Of a DNA stretch of 64,000 nucleotides, positions 8,817 through 17,847 are shown piece by piece; position 1 is the first letter of the stretch; each line of letters starts with the position of its first letter. Under the pieces are notes generated by a model. That model was not told where the DNA came from. It did not search any database and saw nothing but the letters and a program-made list of their open reading frames with translations. The stretch is from Xanthomonas sp. 10-10 (GTDB taxonomy: Bacteria; Pseudomonadota; Gammaproteobacteria; Xanthomonadales; Xanthomonadaceae), in assembly GCF_040182365.1 (NCBI RefSeq), contig NZ_CP144460.1, positions 124,001-188,000 on the forward strand. The letters run 5' to 3'. Position numbers and translations under genes: made by a program.

Positions 8817-10409
8817 ATGAATAAGCTAGTAAACATATTAGTAGCGTTTGTAATGATTTTTGCGTTAACATATTCGAAAGAAGCTTTCGCCCAACTTCAA
8901 ATATGCACTAATAGTGCCGTGCCAGAAGGATACGTAAAAACTGCATTGCAGCGCGCTTCGAACTGTGGCTCAGGTCTGGCATGGGCAGTGGAATCACCGA
9001 GCGAAGGGAAGTTGATCTGCCGTAGCTCAAAGATACCTGATCCTTATGTAATTACTCCTTATGGAGACAACAATACGACGGTTTGTGGCGAGTCACGAGT
9101 ACGTATCAATGCCGCCCGTAACAACATCACGATATGCTCTGACTCACCTATAGCTAAGAACTACGTGATAACAAACGTAAGTTCAGTTCCCCAAGGTTGC
9201 TTAGCGGGGCAATTTACAATCCAGCAGGCTCGTAATGGCATTCTGGGGTGCGGGAATAGCCCTACACCAGAGGGGTACGTCTTTACCTCAAACAGTGACT
9301 CATTGAATTGTGGTTCGCTACTTGGCACTACTCGGCGATATGAGCTGCCGCGAAACCAGATGCTGATTTGCGCTGACTCACCAGTGCCAAACGGGTATGT
9401 AATAACTCAGGCTTATAACAATAATGGCCAAACTTGCGATTTAGGGCAATATTTTATCCAGGTGCCCTACACCGGGATTGTGGTTTGCCCTGTATCTCCA
9501 ATTCCAAGTGGGTGGTACCAATCTGGAACGACTACTACAAATTCATGCACTAGCAACTTTCCGTCCGGACTTGTCCTCGCGAAAAATCCATCTCCTCCAA
9601 GCCCGCCCCCTACAACGCCCCCGACTCCTACACCGACTCCTTCGGTATTTGGAGCTCTTATCGGCATTGGCAATAAATGCCTCGATGTTGAAGGTGGGGC
9701 TAAGTCAAACGGTGCATCAATTCAGCAATATTCTTGTAATGGTAATGAGCAACAAATTTGGTCACTTGAAGCTGGTTCGGGGTACTTGCGAAGCGTTCCA
9801 AGTCAGCGTGTACTTGATGTGGCAGGATACGGCACAGCGAATGGATCCATACTTCAACTATTTGACCAATTGGGCGGGAAGAATCAACAGTGGAATTTCA
9901 CATTTGCATCAGTTGTTGGCATCAACGGGAAAGTCCTAGATGCCGTTAACGGCTCCAGCGCGAATGGTACTAAGCTGCAGCTATGGGATTGGTTGGGTAA
10001 CACTCAACAGCGATGGAACTATGATCCAATCAGCGGCGAAATTCGTGGGGTTGGTGGGAAATGCCTAGATGTTGAAAATGGTTCTACGGCTGACGGTGCA
10101 AATGTCCAACTATGGGACTGCAATGGCTTTCCACAGCAAAAGTGGAGACTCGGTCGTAATGGCTCAGTGCAGTTTGGTGGTAAATGTTTAGAGGTAGCTA
10201 ATGGTGAAGCAAATAATGGATCTCTGATTAGAATGTGGAGTTGCAACGCCGGCGCACATCAGCAGTGGCAGCTAATCGGAGAGCTTCGAAGCAATGCTAG
10301 CAACAAGTGTCTTGCCGATCCTGGCCGCGGCTCAGTGAATGGATCTAGGACATACATCTGGGAATGCACCGGAGATGCCAATCAAGTCTGGTCATATTCA
10401 GGATTTTAA
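8817..10409 (+). CDS. Secreted protein with six Cys-containing repeats and two ricin-B lectin trefoils
   Basis: 530 residues from the ATG at 8817, preceded by GGGGAA. The 25-residue signal peptide (MNKLVNILVAFVMIFALT..., cleavage near AFA/Q) argues against the longer in-frame start at 8769. Residues ~28-270 hold six degenerate repeats of about 40 residues with the pattern [IVG]C-x-x-S-x-[IVT]-P-x-G-Y-V-[IFK]-T. A Pro/Thr linker follows (SPPSPPPTTPPTPTPTPS). Residues ~305-530 hold six QxW motifs (QIW, QQW, QRW, QKW, QQW, QVW), i.e. two ricin-B beta-trefoils, which bind glycans. No catalytic domain is recognisable. It is probably extracellular and may bind host or bacterial glycans. Its GC content is visibly lower than that of its neighbours. 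Confidence 0.8.
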   Translation: MNKLVNILVAFVMIFALTYSKEAFAQLQICTNSAVPEGYVKTALQRASNCGSGLAWAVESPSEGKLICRSSKIPDPYVITPYGDNNTTVCGESRVRINAARNNITICSDSPIAKNYVITNVSSVPQGCLAGQFTIQQARNGILGCGNSPTPEGYVFTSNSDSLNCGSLLGTTRRYELPRNQMLICADSPVPNGYVITQAYNNNGQTCDLGQYFIQVPYTGIVVCPVSPIPSGWYQSGTTTTNSCTSNFPSGLVLAKNPSPPSPPPTTPPTPTPTPSVFGALIGIGNKCLDVEGGAKSNGASIQQYSCNGNEQQIWSLEAGSGYLRSVPSQRVLDVAGYGTANGSILQLFDQLGGKNQQWNFTFASVVGINGKVLDAVNGSSANGTKLQLWDWLGNTQQRWNYDPISGEIRGVGGKCLDVENGSTADGANVQLWDCNGFPQQKWRLGRNGSVQFGGKCLEVANGEANNGSLIRMWSCNAGAHQQWQLIGELRSNASNKCLADPGRGSVNGSRTYIWECTGDANQVWSYSGF

Positions 10410-10430
10410 TCGGCGCTAGAGTTATTAAAA

Positions 10431-10468
10431 TCTTAGATGGTGTGAGGGATGCCGAGCGCCATCTAAGA
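10431..10468 (+). terminator. Stem-loop after the lectin gene
   Basis: TCTTAGATGG and CCATCTAAGA form a perfect 10-bp stem (18-base loop) 21 bases after the lectin stop. There is no strong T-tract after it, so termination may be weak or the structure may protect the 3' end. Confidence 0.45.
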
Positions 10469-10929
10469 CTGAAAAACTAGAATTTTCTATTTACTTCAAG
10501 TGAAACTTAGTATATTGCCGAGCTAAAAATTTGAATGAGCACTGGCGGTGTTCCACAAGAGAGGGAGTTATCAGTTATTCCACTGGATTATTTTTACGCA
10601 CCTAACGCTGGAGTTACTCTTCATTTTCGCTTCGACCACCGCATTCGGCGCGATGCTGCCGGGGAGCACGAATATCCAATGCAGCGTGCCCTTTGCTTGC
10701 ACGTTGTATTCGAAACCTACTGGCTTGCCGACTATGGCTGAACGCCCTCTATCAAGCTTTACCCACCTAGGCCTGCCTTTATAACTCTTGCGCTCCAGAC
10801 TAGGCGCTGGCACTGAGGTACCGGGCGCGGTGCGCTCAGGGTTGGCGTGCCCCGCCGTTGTAGGCAAACAGCAGGCTGAGAAGTTCCCATCTTCCGAACG
10901 CAGAAGGTGACCTCTGCGCGCAGGGCGCC
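10469..10929. other. Intergenic region with a possible gene remnant on the minus strand
   Basis: On the minus strand the frame 10571-10800 encodes a plausible protein-like stretch (KGRPRWVKLDRGRSAIVGKP then GFEYNVQAKGTLHWIFVLPG) but has no convincing start: the only ATG lies inside the neighbouring TupA-like gene. It may be the 3' end of a decayed gene. I recognise no family. The rest of the region shows nothing. Confidence 0.3.
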
Positions 10930-12036
10930 TCACCGCACCGGCACCCGCATGCCAATGCCCATGCCATACGCAGGCAGTCGCGCTTCCATCGGCGCGCGCC
11001 GCTGTACCCACATATCGCCCATCATCCGGTCCAGCCCGCGGTCAAGGCCGGTGACCATGCCTGCGCCCGGGGTAAAGGTGAGTTCGCCGAAGTACACCTG
11101 ACCCTGCTGGATATACCAATCCACGCGCACGTAATCGAAGGCGTTTGCCAGCACCTTGCTCAATTCCAGCGCCTGTTCCAGCAGCGCCGGTGCGCACGGC
11201 GGTGAGCAGCCGTCGTCGCGGATGCGGTGGAACGGCGTGTGCAGGTTGTCGACAAAGAACGTCATCGACAGCTTCGGCGTATCGAAGCGGCCGTAGATCA
11301 CCTGCAGCACGTAGTGGAACCGGCCATCCGGCTGCCGGAACATGTGGAACTTGTAATCCACCGGTACCTGTTGCGCGTCGCCGATGTACTGCTCCACCAG
11401 GATGCGCGGCGGGATGTTGTGGTAATGGATCTCGCGCTCCATGTCGGAGAAGTCGGTGCGCAGCCAGTGCTTGCACCGCGCCACGATGCGCTGCCGCTGC
11501 GCCGCATCCGGCTCATCGCGCACCACCTCCACCATGCTCGCGCCGTGATTGGCCTTGATCACCGTCTGCGCCCAGCGCGGCAGGCCCAGCAGATCGTCGG
11601 GGTTGGCGGTGTCCAGCAGCAGCGGGATCAGATGCGCCGTGCCGATCCGCGCCGCCACATACGGCCGCACCGTCACCTTGTCCGCCAGGCGCTGATACAG
11701 CGGGTAATCGCCGTGCACGCATTTGCGGTACAGCACTTTTTCGTTGAAGCAGGTGGGGTGGTACAGATTGGGCAGCCGCCCGAAGGTGTTCAGGAAATAC
11801 AGCCGGTCCTGATGCCGCCATGGCAGCGTGCGCACCAGGCAACGCGCACCCTTGCGCAACAAGCGTTTGAGGGTAGGCCGGCTTGGTCTGGGGGCGGGCG
11901 CCTGCGGCAGGCGCAGCGGGCGGATGTCGCTAAACGGTGCCGCCAGACTGGGGAAAAACGCGGCCCACCCCCGGCCCACCACCGTACCCCGTGCTCCGAT
12001 CAGTTGCGCCTGCAACCCCATCCCTTGATCGATCAT
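10930..12036 (-). CDS. TupA-like ATP-grasp protein
   Basis: 368 residues. The start ATG at 12036 has GGAGGGGG 7 bases upstream, which rules out the longer in-frame extension. Features of the TupA-like ATP-grasp family include NTFGRLPNLYHPTCFNEKV, VIKANHGASM, ILVEQYIGDAQQVPVDYKFH and the C-terminal VRVDWYIQQGQVYFGELTFT, where acidic/Asn residues would coordinate Mg-ATP. Family members often modify cell-surface or secreted polysaccharides by forming amide bonds. The substrate here is unknown and no glycan cluster surrounds it. Cytosolic. Confidence 0.78.
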   Translation of the reverse strand: MIDQGMGLQAQLIGARGTVVGRGWAAFFPSLAAPFSDIRPLRLPQAPAPRPSRPTLKRLLRKGARCLVRTLPWRHQDRLYFLNTFGRLPNLYHPTCFNEKVLYRKCVHGDYPLYQRLADKVTVRPYVAARIGTAHLIPLLLDTANPDDLLGLPRWAQTVIKANHGASMVEVVRDEPDAAQRQRIVARCKHWLRTDFSDMEREIHYHNIPPRILVEQYIGDAQQVPVDYKFHMFRQPDGRFHYVLQVIYGRFDTPKLSMTFFVDNLHTPFHRIRDDGCSPPCAPALLEQALELSKVLANAFDYVRVDWYIQQGQVYFGELTFTPGAGMVTGLDRGLDRMMGDMWVQRRAPMEARLPAYGMGIGMRVPVR

Positions 12037-12060
12037 GACAGTTCCCCCTCCGGCAATAAA

Positions 12061-12076
12061 TGTGAATTGCGTCACA
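12061..12076. promoter_or_regulatory. Perfect Clp/CRP box (TGTGA-N6-TCACA)
   Basis: TGTGA at 12061-12065 and TCACA at 12072-12076 match the CRP-family consensus exactly; Xanthomonas Clp uses the same consensus. An overlapping inverted repeat CGTCACATA-AA-TATGTGACG (12070-12089) adds a third half-site. The box is only 25 bp upstream of the TupA-like start. For a rightward promoter with -10 TATACC at 12100-12105, it would be centred near -42, the classical activating position. Confidence 0.6.
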
Positions 12077-12500
12077 TAAATATGTGACGTGATGCACGGT
12101 ATACCTAAGAAGTGAGACGAGGATGGCAAAACGTCTCAATCGGCCTGATTGCGCAAAGGGATTGGCGGTTTACGCCTAAAGACACGCCGTCAACCGGGTA
12201 ACCGGCCGCGACCGTTGTGCATTGCAAAAGCGATTCGGGCGGGCGGCCCGGTGCCCGGTGTTGGAGGTGTTGGATGGCGTGGGCGGGGCGGGCAGTGGGC
12301 GGGCAGCTGGCGCCAACGCCCAGGTTGAGGCCGCCTGCCCGGGCAAGGCCTCCGCGCGCGCGGTGCCCGCAGTGGTCTGTGCACGCGCGCGGGCGTGGCG
12401 GCAACCGGCTGGCGCTTCACTCAGGCCACGCCCGCCGCAGCCGTGGACCGTGCGGCGTACGCTATGCCCTCAGCCTCGGGCCGCAGGGAGTCTTTCACCC
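12077..12500. other. Intergenic region between the TupA-like gene and a GST
   Basis: After the Clp box region there is an inverted repeat TGAGACG (12113-12119) / CGTCTCA (12132-12138) with a 12-base spacer. The remaining ~350 bases are GC-rich and show no gene I can support. Confidence 0.45.
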
Positions 12501-13154
12501 ATGACGATCACCATCACTGCGTTCGAGCGCTCGCCCGATGGCGGCAGGGGTTTGGCCCGCGACACCCGCGTGCGCTGGGCATTGGAAGAAGCGGGCCAGC
12601 CCTATCAAGTGCGCCTGCTGCCGTTCGCCGCGCTCAGGCAACCGGCGCACCTGGCCCTGCACCCGTTCGGTCAGATCCCCACCTTCGAGCAGGATGGCTT
12701 GGCCTTGTTCGAAACCGGCGCCATCGTGCTGCACATCGCCCAGCGCCATCCCGGCTTGCTGCCGCACGACGACAACGCCCGTGCCCATGCCACCGCCTGG
12801 ATGTTTGCCGCGCTCAACACCGTCGAGCCGCCGATGCTGGAGCTGGGCAACGCCCTGCTGCTGGAAGCGGACAAACCGTGGATGGCAGAGCGCTTGCCGC
12901 TGCTGCAAAAACGCATCAACCGCCGTCTGCAGCATCTGAGCGCCCATCTTGGCGACAGCGCCTGGCTGGAAGACGACTTCAGCGCCGGCGACCTGCTGAT
13001 GATCTCGGTGTTGCTCCGCATCCGGCTCACCGGCCTGCTGGACGCGTTCCCGTCACTGCAGGCCTATGTCGCGCGCGGCGAAGGCCGCCCGGCCTATCAA
13101 CGCGCCTTCGCAGCGCAGTGGGCGATCAACGGCGACGGTGGCGCACCGGCGTAA
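12501..13154 (+). CDS. Glutathione S-transferase family protein
   Basis: 217 residues. The N-terminal thioredoxin-like half has RVRWALEEAGQPYQVRLLP, then FGQIPTFEQDGLALFETGAI, where the cis-Pro and the ETGAI (Glu/Ser-type) loop bind glutathione. The C-terminal helical half follows, ending in FSAGDLLMISVLLR. Length is typical. The starting ATG is preceded by GGGAG, 11 bases away. It is cytosolic and probably conjugates or reduces electrophiles; the physiological substrate is unknown. Confidence 0.85.
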   Translation: MTITITAFERSPDGGRGLARDTRVRWALEEAGQPYQVRLLPFAALRQPAHLALHPFGQIPTFEQDGLALFETGAIVLHIAQRHPGLLPHDDNARAHATAWMFAALNTVEPPMLELGNALLLEADKPWMAERLPLLQKRINRRLQHLSAHLGDSAWLEDDFSAGDLLMISVLLRIRLTGLLDAFPSLQAYVARGEGRPAYQRAFAAQWAINGDGGAPA

Positions 13155-13282
13155 TCGCATGCAGCGCTGCAGCGGTCTTGACCACGCAGTCGCTGCACGC
13201 CAAGGTGGGCACGCGTCAGCCAGGCGCAACGGCGGCGATGACCGGCAACTGCCGTCGTCACCGCATCCACAAGGAGAGTGAG

Positions 13283-13990
13283 TTGAAACCGACCTGCATC
13301 CTTTTCGCCGCGATCGTTGCAGTGGCCCTGGCCGGCTGCGGACGCGCACAGCAACAGACCGATGCTGCAGCAGCAGCCAGTGAGCCCGGCGGCAACGCAG
13401 CGGCGGCTGACCGCACCGCCGCATCAAGCGACCCCGTGCCGGCAGCGGTTACCCGTCCAGCGGCAACCGGCGCGGACACAACGCTCTACCTGTGCGAGCG
13501 TGGCGCACATGCCTGCCCGATCAGCAGCCCGTTGGTGGCCAACTCGCAGGCAGAAGCGCAGTGGCTGCTGACCCACGGTTACCCCTCGCAGGCCGAACGC
13601 GCGCGACTGGAGCGCATGGACCTGGCCCAGCTCAAGGCCGAATCGCAGGCGGGCAATCACGCGGCGACGGTGCTCTATGGCACCAGGACCGCGCTGAGCG
13701 GCCGCTTCCATCCGGGCCTGGCGATCCTGAGCAAGGCCGCAGCCACCGGAAACCTCTACGCCTACTACGGCCTGGCCGAGGTCTACGCCAGCGACACCGA
13801 ACACAAGAATCTGGTGGATAGCGCGGCGTATCTGCGGCTGGCCTACCTGCTGGGCGATGGCAAGGCCTCCTCGGCGATCGCCGCGAAGGGGCTGAGCGGC
13901 GTCGAGAACGTCGCTGCCGACGAGCGCGCTGCAGGGCTGTACCAGACCTTCGCCAAGAACCGGCAACCGTCTCCACGGCCGCTGGAGTAA
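13283..13990 (+). CDS. Hypothetical lipoprotein
   Basis: 235 residues beginning at TTG 13283, chosen because AAGGAG lies 6 bases upstream and the product then starts with a lipoprotein signal (KPTCILFAAIVAVALAGC, lipobox LAGC). A disordered Ala/Thr-rich linker of ~45 residues follows, then a compact helical domain with helix-turn-helix pairs (GNHAATVLYGTRTAL, AAATGNLYAYYGLAEVY) resembling a degenerate Sel1/TPR fold. Membrane-anchored, function unknown. It is directly followed by an inverted-repeat element. Confidence 0.7.
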   Translation: MKPTCILFAAIVAVALAGCGRAQQQTDAAAAASEPGGNAAAADRTAASSDPVPAAVTRPAATGADTTLYLCERGAHACPISSPLVANSQAEAQWLLTHGYPSQAERARLERMDLAQLKAESQAGNHAATVLYGTRTALSGRFHPGLAILSKAAATGNLYAYYGLAEVYASDTEHKNLVDSAAYLRLAYLLGDGKASSAIAAKGLSGVENVAADERAAGLYQTFAKNRQPSPRPLE

Positions 13991-13992
13991 GA

Positions 13993-14129
13993 GCGGCTAA
14001 CAACACGCCTGCGCCGCCGTCAGGCCGGCGCGGCCGATGCCCGGTGCGGCAGGTGCCACGCCTGCACTCCGGTTCCGAGTGCGCCGTCCACACCCCGCTG
14101 ACGACGGCCCGCTACGTGCTGTTAGCCGC
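13993..14129. repeat. 137-bp imperfect inverted-repeat element
   Basis: The ends GCGGCTAACAACAC (13993-14006) and GTGCTGTTAGCCGC (14116-14129) are complementary at 13 of 14 positions. Pairing resumes inside (GCCGCCGTCAG against CTGACGACGGC, one mismatch). The element starts two bases after a stop codon. It could be a small MITE-like repeat or a long terminator-like hairpin. Confidence 0.5.
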
Positions 14130-14570
14130 CCCAAGCGTCCCTCGATGCGGGCAGGCTGAGAGACGGGGGTCATCCACCCGGCGAGGGAGACAAGCGGAGC
14201 TCTCGCGCTCGCGTTGGTGTGCCTGCCGTGTTCGGACGATCAGCGTCCCGCAGTGAGTTGCGGGATCGCAGCAAATGCCCCGGCGCGTTTGCGAAGTGCG
14301 GTCCTCCATGTGAACAGGCCAAGAGTCGCATTTTCCGGGAGCACGCCAGATGCGTTGCGGGCAGCCTGGCAAGAGGCTGCCGCCAACGCAATCTGCGTGT
14401 ACGCGGAGACTGCAGGCCTTGTACGCCCAGCCGATCCAGCTTCACGGCCTTGGTCTGCGTCGGCCATCTGGATCCGGGCTTGGCCGCGACCATCCTGATC
14501 ATTAGCCTGCCCTGCGGACTGTCACGCACCACCGCGGCCTGCGCGCCCGCCACACTGCCGAACGTCCGCC
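14130..14570. other. Non-coding stretch upstream of the M13 peptidase stop
   Basis: 441 bases with no supportable gene on either strand; the open frames lack start signals and family resemblance. No strong terminator was found for the convergent M13 gene. Confidence 0.45.
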
Positions 14571-16652
14571 TCACCAGACCTGTACGCGCTCCTGATCGGT
14601 GCGCACCATCGCATCGCCCGCCTTGCACGAGAACGCCTTGGCGTACTGCGGCATGTTGGACGGCCCGGCGTTGACGCGTACCACGCTGGGCGGATGCGGG
14701 TCGGCATTGAGTGCCTTTACCTGGGCTTCTTCGCGGCGCGCATTGCGATACAGCCGGGCCCAGTTGATGAAGAAGCGTTGCTCGGGCGTGTAGCCGTCGA
14801 TGGCGACATTGCGCTCGGGGTGTTGTTGCAGATCCAGCATCAGCGCGTCGTAGGCGATGGTGACCCCGGTGAAGTCGGCGATGCTTTCGCCCAGCACCAG
14901 CTGCCCGTTGACGGGCAGGTCCGGCCTGCTCTTGAGCGGCACGTAGCGGCTCATCTGCTGCTTGATCCTGCCGGTGCGCGCGTCGAACGCGGCAACATCC
15001 GCGGGCAACCACCAGTTGCGGGTGGCGCCGATGGCATCGAACTGCCTGCCCTCGTCATCGAAGGCATGGCTGATCTCGTGACCGATCATGCCGCCGATTC
15101 CGCCATAGTTGAGGCCATCGTCCGCCGTTGCCGCAAACAGCGGCGGCTGCAGGATCACCGCGGGAAAGTAGATGCTGTTTTCGCGCGGATAGTAGAAGGC
15201 ATTCACCGTCTGCGGGGCCACGTCATCCCAGTGCGTCCGGTCTACCGGCTTGCCGATCCTGGCCATGTTTTGGCGATGATTGAAGGCGGCGGCCCGCTCG
15301 ATGTTCTGCAGATAAGTGCCCGTGTCCAGCCGCAGGCCCGACCAATCCTGCCAGGTGTCCGGATACCCGATCTTCGGCATCATCTGGGCCAGCTTGTCCA
15401 ATGCCTTGGCCTTGGTCGTAGCGCTCAGCCAGTCGGCGCGCGCGATGCGCAGCTTCATGGCGGCGCGCACGTTCTCCACCAGCGCCAGCGCCTGCTGCTT
15501 GGAGGCCGGGGGGAATTTTTGGGCAACATACAGCTGGCCCATCGCCTCGGCGATCGTCGTGTTCAATGCATCGATCACCTGCTTCCAGCGCGGCGGCTGC
15601 ACCTGCCGGCCCTCCAGCGTCTTCGAGTAAAAAGCGAAGCGATTCTCGACGAAGGGTTTGCTCAGTGCCGGCGCTGCGGTGTCGATGACATGAAAGCGCA
15701 GATAGGCCTGCCACTGCGCCACCGGAACGGTCTGCAACAGCCCATCGAATGTCTTGAAGAATGCGAGCTGGGAGAGCGCAAGGCCCTTCTCGCCGTTGAC
15801 ACCCTGCGCTGCCATGAAGCGGTCCCAGGCAAAGTGCGGCGTCAGCGCATTGGCCTGCGCGGTGGTGAGCCAGTGATACATGTTCTTCGGCTCGCGCTGC
15901 TCGGCCGGCGTGAGCAGTGCGGCGGCCAGGCGGCTCTCCAATTGCAGCACCTGCTTGGCCTGTGCGGCTGCTTGCGCGGCCGGTATGCCAGCTAATACGA
16001 ACGACTGCTGCACGTACGCAAGGTAGGCCTCGCGGATGGGTGCGTACTGCGCATCCACATAATAATTTTTTGCGGGCAGGGTCATGCCCTGGACCAAGGC
16101 ATAGCCCACCATCTTCGACACATCCTGCGCGTCGGGCTGGGCAATGAACTGGAACACCACGCTGTCGCCCTCGGCGTGGCGTTGGGTGATGAAGCCGGCA
16201 ATGTCGCCCGCGTTCTTCAAGGCATCGATCGCCGCCATCCGCTGCTGGATGGGCGCCGCGCCCAGGCGCTCGATGCCCGCCTCGTCCATGCCCGAGGCGT
16301 AGAACGTCCTGACCAGCTGCTCCACCGAGCCGCTGGCCGGTTGCGCCTTCAGCAAGGCCTCTGCAATGGCGTGCTGATCCCGATAGCTGGCGTTGTAAAC
16401 GTCATACGAGGTGCCGATGCCCACCTCGTCGTCGGGGATGCCCCTGGCCAGCGCCTTGCCATTGGCAAAGGCATTCAGATCCTGGCAGGCGTCGGCACCT
16501 GGATCCAGTTCGTTGATATCCAGTGCCGGTGCCGCCGCAGTGGCTGCCGCCGCAGGCGTGGGTGCGGTGGGCGCGGTCGCTTGCTCGCTGGCTTGCTTGC
16601 AACCGCTCAATGCCATGAAGGTTGCAAGCGCGAGACTGTGTCTGCTCAACAT
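14571..16652 (-). CDS. M13-family zinc metallopeptidase lipoprotein (neprilysin/PepO-like)
   Basis: 693 residues. The start at 16652 gives a lipoprotein signal (MLSRHSLALATFMALSGC, lipobox LSGC). The catalytic domain carries NAFYYPRENSIYFPAVILQP, the zinc motif HEISH and the third ligand in GESIADFTG. The C-terminus ends in VW, usual for M13 enzymes. Members are oligopeptidases; this one is predicted to be anchored in the envelope facing the periplasm. An Ala/Thr-rich spacer separates the lipid anchor from the enzyme. The length is close to the family norm of ~670-690. Genes next to it show no functional link. Confidence 0.9.
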   Translation of the reverse strand: MLSRHSLALATFMALSGCKQASEQATAPTAPTPAAAATAAAPALDINELDPGADACQDLNAFANGKALARGIPDDEVGIGTSYDVYNASYRDQHAIAEALLKAQPASGSVEQLVRTFYASGMDEAGIERLGAAPIQQRMAAIDALKNAGDIAGFITQRHAEGDSVVFQFIAQPDAQDVSKMVGYALVQGMTLPAKNYYVDAQYAPIREAYLAYVQQSFVLAGIPAAQAAAQAKQVLQLESRLAAALLTPAEQREPKNMYHWLTTAQANALTPHFAWDRFMAAQGVNGEKGLALSQLAFFKTFDGLLQTVPVAQWQAYLRFHVIDTAAPALSKPFVENRFAFYSKTLEGRQVQPPRWKQVIDALNTTIAEAMGQLYVAQKFPPASKQQALALVENVRAAMKLRIARADWLSATTKAKALDKLAQMMPKIGYPDTWQDWSGLRLDTGTYLQNIERAAAFNHRQNMARIGKPVDRTHWDDVAPQTVNAFYYPRENSIYFPAVILQPPLFAATADDGLNYGGIGGMIGHEISHAFDDEGRQFDAIGATRNWWLPADVAAFDARTGRIKQQMSRYVPLKSRPDLPVNGQLVLGESIADFTGVTIAYDALMLDLQQHPERNVAIDGYTPEQRFFINWARLYRNARREEAQVKALNADPHPPSVVRVNAGPSNMPQYAKAFSCKAGDAMVRTDQERVQVW

Positions 16653-16824
16653 GGGCGTGGCAGCCGTGCATGGGGAAGGTGCCGCGAGCTTAGGCGAGCC
16701 CTGCGCGCAGGCTGCGCGCGGGCGAACAAAGTTGAGTATTCCCGCGCCCGCAACGGCACACGCGTGCAGGAAAGCGAAGCGCCGGCGGCGCACCGGCACT
16801 GGCACCACCGCAGCGCGGGTGTCG

Positions 16825-17712
16825 CTAGCGGTTGAGCTGCGGAATCTTTGCAAACGCCTCGGCAATGAAATCCATGAACACCAGCGCGCGCTTGGGCACC
16901 AGCCGGTTGGCGGCGTAGACAATCTGCATCGGCGCCGGCGGCGGCGCAAAGGCATCCAGCACGGTCTGCAGCTCGCCCGAGGCCAGGCCTTGCTCGTACA
17001 GCCACGCCGGACCCAGGCCGATGCCGAGCCCGGCGCTGACCGCCGCGCGCGCTGCCTCGGGCGAATTGACCCGGAACCGGCCGGACACCGGCACGTCGGT
17101 ATCGCGGAAACGCCAGCTCGCCCCGGTGCTGAGCAGCGTGTACAGCACGCAGTCGTGGTGGCGCAGGTCCTCGGGCACGGCCGGCACCCCGCGCCTGTCC
17201 AGGTAGGCGCGGCTGGCCACCGTCACCCGCGTGAACGCGCCGATGCGGCGTGCGCGCAGCGCGCTGCTGTCCAGGTGGCCGATGCGGATGGCCAGCTCCG
17301 CGCCTTCGTCGAGCAGGTTCACGTAGCGGTCGTTGATCTGCAGGTCCAGCTCCAGTGCCGGAAACCGCTGCAAGAACGCCGGCACCAGCGGCAGCACGAA
17401 GGTGTGCGACAACGCCGTGGGGCAGGCCACCCGCAGCAGCCCGGAGGGCTGCACATCGTCGCGCAGCGCCATTTCAGACTCGCCCACCGCATCCAGGATG
17501 CGGCGCACCTCCGCGTAATAGCGCTCGCCCTCCGGGGTGAGCACCAGCTTGCGGGTGGAGCGGTTGAGCAGCCGGGTCTGCAGGTGCTGCTCCAGCGCCG
17601 CCACATGCCGGCTGACGTTGGGCTGGCCCAGCCCCAGGTCGCGCCCGGCGGCGGAAAAGCTGCCCGTCTCTACCGCGCGGGCAAAGCAGGTCATCAGCAG
17701 AAACCGGTCCAT
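16825..17712 (-). CDS. LysR-family transcriptional regulator
   Basis: 295 residues from ATG 17712, which has GAGG 5 bases upstream; in-frame ATGs at 17733 and 17727 are alternatives. The N-terminal winged HTH reads ETGSFSAAGRDLGLGQPNVSRHVAALEQHLQTRLLNRSTR; a substrate-binding domain fills the rest. It is divergent from an SDR gene (17848), the usual arrangement for a LysR regulator and its target, so control of that SDR by a small ligand is likely. The ligand is unknown. Confidence 0.88.
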   Translation of the reverse strand: MDRFLLMTCFARAVETGSFSAAGRDLGLGQPNVSRHVAALEQHLQTRLLNRSTRKLVLTPEGERYYAEVRRILDAVGESEMALRDDVQPSGLLRVACPTALSHTFVLPLVPAFLQRFPALELDLQINDRYVNLLDEGAELAIRIGHLDSSALRARRIGAFTRVTVASRAYLDRRGVPAVPEDLRHHDCVLYTLLSTGASWRFRDTDVPVSGRFRVNSPEAARAAVSAGLGIGLGPAWLYEQGLASGELQTVLDAFAPPPAPMQIVYAANRLVPKRALVFMDFIAEAFAKIPQLNR

Positions 17713-17847
17713 GCGTCCTCGATTCATGCGCACAGCGCATGAAGGTTATGTTCCCGCAGGATCTTATAGCAGCAGGCGCATGGGGCGAAGATGCCGCATC
17801 GAAGGCCGCCATGCGGCGGCCGGGCACCGCACCATCAGGAGCACACC

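Noticed and set aside
12070-12089. CGTCACATA-AA-TATGTGACG as an independent operator
   Set aside because: It overlaps the perfect Clp box and its half-sites have the reverse order of a CRP site, so it is treated as part of that site.
13283-13990. True Sel1 repeats in the lipoprotein
   Set aside because: Only a vague helical pattern; the consensus G and A positions of Sel1 are not met.
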